Source of the DNA: Wolfiporia cocos
Taxonomy: Eukaryota > Basidiomycota > Agaricomycetes > Polyporales > Phaeolaceae
Direction: 5' to 3'
NCBI GenBank assembly: GCA_029448655.1
Contig: JACCLO010000004.1
Coordinates: 3,100,001 to 3,164,000, forward strand
Length of the DNA stretch: 64,000 bases
The translations under genes and the position numbers were made by a program. The notes below the pieces were generated by a model that searched no databases, was not told the origin of the DNA, and was given only the letters and a program-made list of their open reading frames with translations. This document shows positions 57,681-64,000 of this stretch, piece after piece; the stretch's first letter is position 1, and every line of letters begins with the position of its first letter.

Positions 57681-57911
57681 TACGGAAGCCGACTGCAGAG
57701 TCCCAACTTTCAGCTGTCAGATCCGGCCTCCAATAAGCCGTACTTCAGAGCAGATACAGGTGCCAGACAGCCAAGCCACAAAGCACAGGATAGATGCGAA
57801 CGAACACACGAGACGAAGCAAGGCGCGCGGGGCGTGTAAGCGCGCACGCACTTGTTCGCAGACGCTCATCAACGCGATCACTTCGTGAGTGACTTCCAGT
57901 GGCTCGAGACT
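57681..57911. promoter_or_regulatory. divergent promoter region SYF1 / BET4
   Basis: About 230 nt separate the two start codons. No clear TATA or palindromic element is seen; the region is of mixed composition. Confidence 0.4.
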
Positions 57912-59342
57912 ATGGTTTGTATGTTCTGCCCGCTAAACGCACAACACAGCTCACCATGCATATAGCACGGCGTAAAGCGCGTGAGATACAGCCGAGAGGC
58001 ATTAGAGGCGAAGAAGCAGCGGGAACAAGCCAAGCTCAAGGAGTATCTGGCTCTCACCGAGAATGTCCTCCAGAAGGTACTTGTATCGGGACAGTCACAC
58101 CCTCTGATCTCTCACACTTTGTGATTGTAGAAGAAATGTAACGACTGGAGTAAGGATGCCTTCGATCTGACCACCCGCATCCTGCATATCAACCCCGAGT
58201 TCTATACGATTTGGAATTACAGACGCAATATCCTGGTGAACGGTATCTTTCCGAGCAGGTGAATGTGATCGCCGTGTATATGCTGTTATTTGAGCTCCCA
58301 TGCTTTATGTCCTAGCTCGGCCGCCGAGATAAATGACCTGCTGTCCACTGACCTGTCGCTCACCACCGCTCACCTGAAACAACACCCCAAAGTCTATTGG
58401 ATTTGGAATCACCGCCGGTGGTGCCTTGCGAACGTGCCCGATGGTCCGACAGATGACGACCCGGACTCGTGGAGAAAGGCCAACTGGAACAAGGAGCTAT
58501 ATGTCGTCGAGAAGATGCTCGACGCAGACGCACGAAACTGTAAGTTGCCTCATCCACCTGCTCAATAGGATTCTTAGAGCAGGTGTAGTCCACGCATGGA
58601 ACTATCGGCGCCATGTGTTATCGAGCATGCCTGTGAAGCGGCCCGAGCAGACGGAGCTAGCGTACACCACACGCAAGATTGAAGCTAACTTCTCGAATTT
58701 TAGTGCGTGGCACCAGCGTTCCAAGGTCCTGATGTCCCTTTGGGACGCGGGAAAACTAGATCGCAGGCATTCTATGGAAGAAGGTCAGTGCGAAGGCTCA
58801 GTGACGGACTCGTCATTGACTTCATCTATAGAGTTTGAGTTGGTGAAGAACGCTATGTACACAGACCCTGGTGATCAGAGTGTTTGGATATACCATCGGT
58901 GGCTTATAGGAAATGGTGAGCTGATAAGAGATTATAGTTTTGTTGGTGTTCACAGCCGTAGGTGATGACTATGAGGTTCTTTGCCGTGAGATAGCCGCTA
59001 TCCAGGAACTCATGGATGAGCAACCTGACAGCAAATGTACGCGAGCCGCCCTCCCGCTTCTCCATTGTAATCACTTGATTGACCACTCCGGACGACCAGG
59101 GTGCATGGAGTCACTCGTGTTCTACAAACGCCTACTGCTGCGGAATCATTTACAACGCATGAGCGAGTCGGAGCGCACGACCACTCTGGATAGTTGTTCG
59201 GCGCTTTTGAAAAGTTTGCAGAGCATCGATCCGAACCGGCGGCAAAGATACGTAGATCTTGGTGAGTCTGCATTCCTCGGGAAAATGAGATCCATCTTAT
59301 TCAATCCTTACAGCAGCGGAAGTTCAGCGATTGAGAGTGTAA
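57912..59342 (+). CDS. BET4: Rab geranylgeranyltransferase alpha subunit
   Basis: The enzyme prenylates Rab GTPases in vesicle traffic. Exon 1 is just the ATG (57912-57914). A 51-nt intron leads to 57966, giving MHGVKRVRYSREALEAKK, the conserved start of this family. The prenyltransferase alpha repeats are plain: ILHINPEFYTIWNYRRNIL, HPKVYWIWNHRRWCLA, FHAWNYRRHVLSSM, FSNFSAWHQRSKVLMSLWD and DQSVWIYHRWLIGN. The C-terminus has LLLRNHLQRMSESERTTTL, LQSIDPNRRQRYVDL and a final short exon ending in TAA at 59340-59342. There is no added LRR or IG-like domain, as in fungal enzymes. Roughly 330 residues match BET4 length. Confidence 0.93.
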
Positions 59343-59641
59343 GGAGCGTGATGACGCAACGTAATGTTTTCGACACCGGAACCCTCGGCAATGTATGTAT
59401 CTTCGACTTTATGAGATGTCGCTGTAGTTGTCGTCGTCCTACGGCTTGCGGTTGACAGTAGTCATCACACCACGACGCACATAGAGCAGTATTTCAATTG
59501 ATGAGAATACAACAAGACATTATCCACTTCTCCACCGAACGAGTAGGGTGATCATTGCAACCTCGTATACATCATTGCCAAATACACGGCCTGCAGTTTA
59601 ATCGACGAAGAATGGTATGCGATGGCATTGAGGCGAAGCGC
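59343..59641. other. intergenic between convergent BET4 and metallothionein genes
   Basis: About 300 nt with no open frame of interest. It contains the 3' flanks of both genes. Nothing else is seen. Confidence 0.55.
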
Positions 59642-59860
59642 TTAGCACTTGCACTCGCCGGGCTTGCACTGGCAACTAAAGCAGAATCTGAATCAGCTAG
59701 AATCTGCAACCACTAGTGCACAGCACATACGCATCGCCGCAGTTGCACTGGCTGAGGCCGCAGTTGGCAGCGTTCTTGGGGACCTCGACAGCCTGTACGT
59801 AGCAGAGGGTGAGTGAGACGAGCGACGATGGAAGGCAAGAAAGTAACTGACGGTGAACAT
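59642..59860 (-). CDS. small Cys-rich metallothionein (34 aa, three exons)
   Basis: Three minus-strand exons join in frame: 59860-59852 (ATGTTCACC), 59792-59731 and 59675-59642. Both introns have gt...ag ends and are about 55-60 nt. The peptide begins MFTAVEVPKNAANCG and ends SQCNCGDACQCKPGECKC. It has seven cysteines, all in the last 21 residues, in Cys-x-Cys pairs with no aromatic residues after Phe2. This is the composition of fungal copper-binding metallothioneins; the Neurospora protein also has seven Cys. It should bind Cu(I), Zn or Cd in the cytosol. The donors and acceptors both restore the Cys-x-Cys spacing, which supports the model strongly. Confidence 0.85.
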
Positions 59861-59950
59861 GTTGATAGCGGTGAGTGGTTGAGCGATGTAGGGACGAGTG
59901 TGTGTTAATTGTCTGGAAGACTGGAGAATCGAGGTGGTACGCTGGCCTTC

Positions 59951-59957
59951 TTATATC
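59951..59957 (-). promoter_or_regulatory. TATA-like box of the metallothionein gene
   Basis: On the minus strand the string GATATAAGAAG lies about 92 nt upstream of the start codon, next to a CT/GA-rich run (CTCTCTCTC at about 59960-59969 on plus). This is a good position for a core promoter of an inducible gene. Confidence 0.5.
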
Positions 59958-62581
59958 GCTCTCTCTCTCGAGACACGTGTCGCTGATCTGGGCCCAAGTT
60001 TGTGCTAGCGCGATATGGATTTCGTCTCTTCACAGCTCGGCACTCGCCCTCTCCTGAGTGGTGACACTTCTTGCCAAAGGTGGTTGTTGCATGTGGTTCT
60101 GCACTACGTGCAGCCTTCGCATTATCCCCGCAGGTTCGTGATGATGGCACATTCTATGAGATAGTTGCCCTCGTCCGATGCTCGAAGCGCTTGTAGAACA
60201 ATCAGCTGAGCATTCCTTCTGGCTGCGTCGACCACTCGCATCACGTCTTGGAAACTGACGCGCCCGGAGAGGCTCGCTATCTGACACTCATAGGCAGAAT
60301 TCTCTCACCCGTCAACGAGATGCAGCACCGTAGAATTGGCACGCTGCGCGATGCTGTCGGAAACATTCTTACATCGTCCGCGACATGAGCCACACATGTT
60401 CGGGGTGACTTGAAACTGTTGCTTTGTGAGCCAGAGTTCGTTAATTCATTCACGAGGCGCACATCACCAATGCCAATGACATTGCATCGGCCCCCACGGC
60501 ACCGAGTATTACCACTGAATGGCGTTGTAAACCTGGTCCTCATCAGATCATTCACTATCAATTGCAAATATACAGTGGTACTAACGATCACTGGGATGTC
60601 GTGTCATCAATCAATCCAATAGAGTCTATCTGCGATTCGGTAGGGTCGCTCAAATCCCTCAATGACCAATGACCTGAGGGATTTGTGCGCGCAGGCTAGA
60701 CCCTTGCAAATGTTGGGGACTCCTTACTACTCATCACGTTGTCAGTGCTTAGGTTATGTAGAGCCTAGAGGCGAAGGTCGCCATTATGGACTTCATCACG
60801 CCCACGAAATGCTTTGCTTGTCCCTCGACTGCATGATGGACTCGTAGCCATTTCCTTCGTGAGTCAGCGCTGCATTTTGGTATCTCGGCCAGCTTGGCTG
60901 TCTGAATGTCCCTGAACCTAGTGTGGACGATCGCCACATCTTCTGGCATGGCCATTCATTCGAGCTCCATCTTTTGCCCCTATCTTATCTTATCTTATCG
61001 TATCCTCCTGAAGGAACCTCGGATGTTGCATCAGGCTCAGAGACTGAATGAGGCCCTTTCCGAAAGATGTATGCATAATGCGTCAGCCTCGGGCTCTAGG
61101 AGGCTCTCTGCTCTGCCACCGACTAACTTTTCTCCCCAAAATTAACGGTCCCATTGACATGGTTCCATTATCGAAATAACGCACTCCGCACAAGTGCCTC
61201 AACGCCGCGAAAGTGCCTCGCGCTCTCGGCCGCGCACTCCCGCACACTGTCACAGGTGCCCGAGCTTCCAGTGCTTCGGGATGCGCGATTTTTTGGACAG
61301 TCCACTGGCGCCTACAATTGAGTCTTTCGCGACGATCTCACGGCATTCCTTCGCATCGCTTACTCACGTTGTCCGTCTAAATGAATGTCACAATGTGTAA
61401 TCAGACGCTTTGGATCCCAATGCACTAGGACTTGGCAGCTTGAAGATTCCCGTGTCAGGTGGTGATCCCAATATGAGAGGGAGATTTGGGACTTCTGTCT
61501 GGCATCATTCGAACGCGTTCGCCCTCTTTCTCTCCCTGGCTCCTTCCTTTTTGCGGTCGCCCGTTGTGCAGTACGCCTGGACATTTTTGGTTTCCCACTT
61601 GAAATCATATCGGGGCTGTTGCCGGACGCTCGCTTGAAAGTCGATTGGAAGCACATAAAACAACCTTGCCGAACCTTGGGACTTCTGCTACGCAGATGTG
61701 ACTCATATTTACCCATTCGAACTTGTCGCAGTTTCCGGTATCCACTGGACTTGTTCGGTGGACAGGGCAACAGCGAGCAACCTCTAAGGTCGTCCCCGTA
61801 CGACCTGTACCCTTGGTGCGCAGCTATTCACCGCGCAAAGGCGTGTTCACGCTTCTAAGTGCGTGCAAACCTCGATGTCTCCGCAGTGAGCCCATACGAC
61901 CCGTGCGCGTTCCGTGCCGACACCATGTGGCTTGCACATACTGCCTGTGTGGACCGCGGCCGGGTATGACAAATTGTGGCGGATCTCAGGTGAGCTCGGC
62001 CACATCCCTCTACTCGGCTGACAGCCTCGTGCATTAACCTAACGTTTATACAGTTCAGTGTATGGGCGTATCAAAGATGCTTCCTGAAGGTGGCAATGAC
62101 AATCAACATCTGGTGGGATATCCGGATCCAGAATGAACGTGCTGTGCGATAACCATGACCGATGTCCTCATGGCGCGTCCTCCTGACACACTCCGAGGAA
62201 TTGCCCATGCACGCTGTGGCTCGAGTCCGCTCACGTCCGAGCTGCGATGGGTCTCTGGCCGCGGTGTTCATCGATTTCGGGGGTGATTGTCGAGCATGAT
62301 CTTGTGCGGTGGGGGCGGTGTAGTCTCATCGATATACGAGTACCACTATTGTTCGAATACAAGCTCGTCTGGTCTGTTAGACTACGGTGCCACAACTCAT
62401 GGTGATCTGACAGATCGAGCGAGGCGCGGAGAGTTCGCAGTACGTACTCGGCTAATGCCGATCGCCTCGTGTTTACGGCGAGGCTCTTGGGCGTTGTGTA
62501 AGACTGTGAACATCCAGAGAGGTTCGACCGTCTCTCTCCCCTCCGATAGTCTCTCGTCCGCACTTCTCTGCAACGCGAGCC
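59958..62581. other. 2.6-kb gene-poor intergenic region
   Basis: Several open frames of 60-136 codons exist on both strands (for example minus 61360-61770, plus 61723-62037), but they overlap each other, lack motifs and cannot be spliced into a convincing protein. An ATCTT repeat lies at 60981-61000. The right end is the promoter/leader of the 62582 gene, rich in CT near 62530-62570. A long non-coding transcript is possible but not shown. Confidence 0.45.
60979..61005. repeat. pentanucleotide microsatellite (TATCT)n
   Basis: Four consecutive TATCT/TTATC units with one variant unit at the end (TATCGTATCC). Confidence 0.8.
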
Positions 62582-64000
62582 ATGGATCCCATCACCGGCA
62601 GAGATAATGTCTTTTCACGAGGGCCCTCGCCCCCTCCCAACCAGCAGTCATTCCAGCTGCCCCCGACGCAGCTGAACGACCCGCAAGCTTCGCCTGTCCC
62701 TTCACTCCGTGATCCTCCCCTTGCTACATCGTCGACTAATCACCTCGATCACCTTTTCCACACGCTTAACGCGCCATCCGCTTCCCATGTGAGTCCACAG
62801 CCGAGTAACAGCGGGTCCAACATCTATGCCGGCCCTCAAGAACACCCCAACTCAGGCCCCGCAACACCAGCTTCTGTGAATGCTGGCTCTGTTTCTTCTT
62901 CGATGACGGGACCAAACACTCAGGCATCAGACCGACAAAACGCACTCTTGTCTTTGCTGGGCACCGTATCAGGTCCTCCGTCCAACAATCAAGGCAGCTC
63001 CCAGATCAACCCGAATCTCGGCGGGCAGGCCCCGCCTCAGCAGGTACCGACGCCTCCTGGCTCTGCGCAGCGGGCTCTGATGTCGAACAACGAGTCTCAG
63101 GGCAAGTTGCTGCTCGAGCAGCTCATGTCAGGGTGAGTGTTTGATAACATGTGTATGCGACCCGTGCGCAGACTTTGTGCGATTGGAATGGTGCTCTTCG
63201 CCTTGGCTCATTCAGTTTTTGTCAACGAGCTCGGCTTCCATATTGTGACGTGTTTCCGGTCGACCTATATCTGACGTGATTTCATTTCCACTCCTGCGCT
63301 TGTAACGAATGTAGTGCCGCTCCGACCTACGGCAACTATCCCGATCCAATTTATCCTTCGAATCCTCCTCCCGCTTCTGGATCTTCTGCATCATACTCTC
63401 AACCTCTACCACCTGAGCCGCTTCCGCACCACGAACAACGCGAATACACTACTAATACCTACGCGTCTCGCGAGCAGCCTCGGGAGGCGTCTGACATGCT
63501 GGGTCCTCCTCTTGGCCAACCCAGAGCCCCCTCGCCCAGCCAAAGGTCAATGTTCGACTTCGTTTCTCCTTTCGATGCCCTCGCGAATGCATCATCCAGC
63601 GTCAAGCGCAAGCCGCCGCCTCCACAGCCGATGAACGCCCCAAGTAACCCTGAAGAGCCGACCTGGCCGTCGCTCGCCCAAGACCCTAAGCGAAAGTCAG
63701 TAGAGAACCTCATGGACCAGCTCACGCGGGGACAGGCGCCCCCTGCTGCTCCGGCGCAGCCGATGGCTGCTCCCTACGACCCATATGCCCCGAGCGATGA
63801 TATCAATCAGCAGGCTGAGCCTGTACAGACGCGGGCGTCTCGCCCGCTGCCGCCACAGCCGGCCCACGCACCTTCCCCGCCGAAGACGTACATGCAGCCA
63901 CGCCAGCAGCGTCGCAACGGCGAGTCCCCTGTTGGTTCTGGCATGTACGGCTCCGGTGCATCCAAGGACAAAGAGTCTCCGGTGCCCGGGCAGCAGTTCA
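62582..64000 (+). CDS. Pro/Ser/Gln-rich protein, N-terminal part (3' end outside window)
   Basis: Exon 1 (62582-63132) starts MDPITGRDNVFSRGPSPPPN, and a 182-nt intron leads to exon 2 (63315 to window end). The visible 410 residues are mostly disordered with short hydrophobic islands: LDHLFHTLNAP, NALLSLLGTVSGPP, GKLLLEQLMSG, MFDFVSPFDALANA, SVENLMDQLTRGQ. Such islands in a disordered chain are typical of RNA-decay and P-body scaffolds. The pattern reminds me of the N-terminus of basidiomycete EDC4/Pdc1-like decapping scaffolds, but the diagnostic domain would lie outside the window. Treat that as a guess. Confidence 0.7.

Noticed and set aside
61360..61770. 136-codon minus-strand ORF
   Set aside because: Basic, low-information composition, overlapped by plus-strand frames, with no start context or splice support.

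Overview
The window is nuclear DNA from a filamentous fungus, most likely a basidiomycete of the Agaricomycetes. Most conserved genes are broken by many short introns (typically 46-60 nt, GT...AG) and genes are packed closely on both strands. Several families are typical of mushroom-forming fungi: F-box proteins, a FunK1-type kinase-like relic, a DUF6601-like membrane protein, FAS1 proteins and a tiny metallothionein. I cannot name the species.

Region 1 (1-36.4 kb) is dense housekeeping DNA. In order it holds the 3' end of the V-ATPase catalytic subunit A, a secreted FAS1 protein, a MOD5-type tRNA prenyltransferase, mitochondrial ribosomal protein uL15m, splicing factor PRP38, an Rco1/PHF12-like double PHD-finger protein of the Rpd3S type, a BAHD/HXXXD acyltransferase, N-acetylglucosamine kinase, a PGM2/PRM15-type phosphopentomutase, a small unknown ORF, a protein with a His...Asn-Cys-Asn pair resembling PPPDE/LRAT-fold enzymes, a DUF6601-like membrane protein, proteasome alpha4 (PRE6), a C78-family deubiquitinase (ZUP1/Mug105 type), TFIIH subunit TFB3/MAT1, a DODA-type extradiol dioxygenase, the PKA catalytic subunit, ribosome biogenesis factor SSF1, and cytochrome c haem lyase.

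Region 2 (about 36.4-47.9 kb) is an accessory, decayed island with no convincing intact gene. It contains a frameshifted F-box gene split by a 0.7-kb inverted pair of tRNA-like (SINE-like) units, fragments of unknown ORFs, a 0.58-kb MITE, a 31-bp minisatellite, the 3' end of an ataxin-3/Josephin gene with an in-frame TGA, a 542-bp solo LTR with a 5-bp target duplication, strong hairpins, and a broken kinase-like fragment.

Region 3 (48-64 kb) returns to conserved genes: a tandem pair of nitronate monooxygenases with different intron content, a WD40 protein, an unidentified helical protein, splicing factor SYF1, the Rab geranylgeranyl transferase alpha subunit (BET4), a 34-residue metallothionein in three tiny exons, a 2.7-kb gene-poor stretch, and the 5' part of a Pro/Ser/Gln-rich protein cut by the window end.

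Most neighbours are convergent or divergent pairs with short gaps, for example PRE6/ZUP1, WD40/unknown and SYF1/BET4, so shared promoters are likely. I see no biosynthetic cluster, CRISPR array, rRNA or confident functional tRNA gene. The most unusual items are the inverted tRNA-like element, the miniature start exons (ATG alone in BET4, ATGTC in ZUP1), the metallothionein, the Josephin relic and the PPPDE-like protein. All intron calls are by eye from splice signals plus protein continuity.
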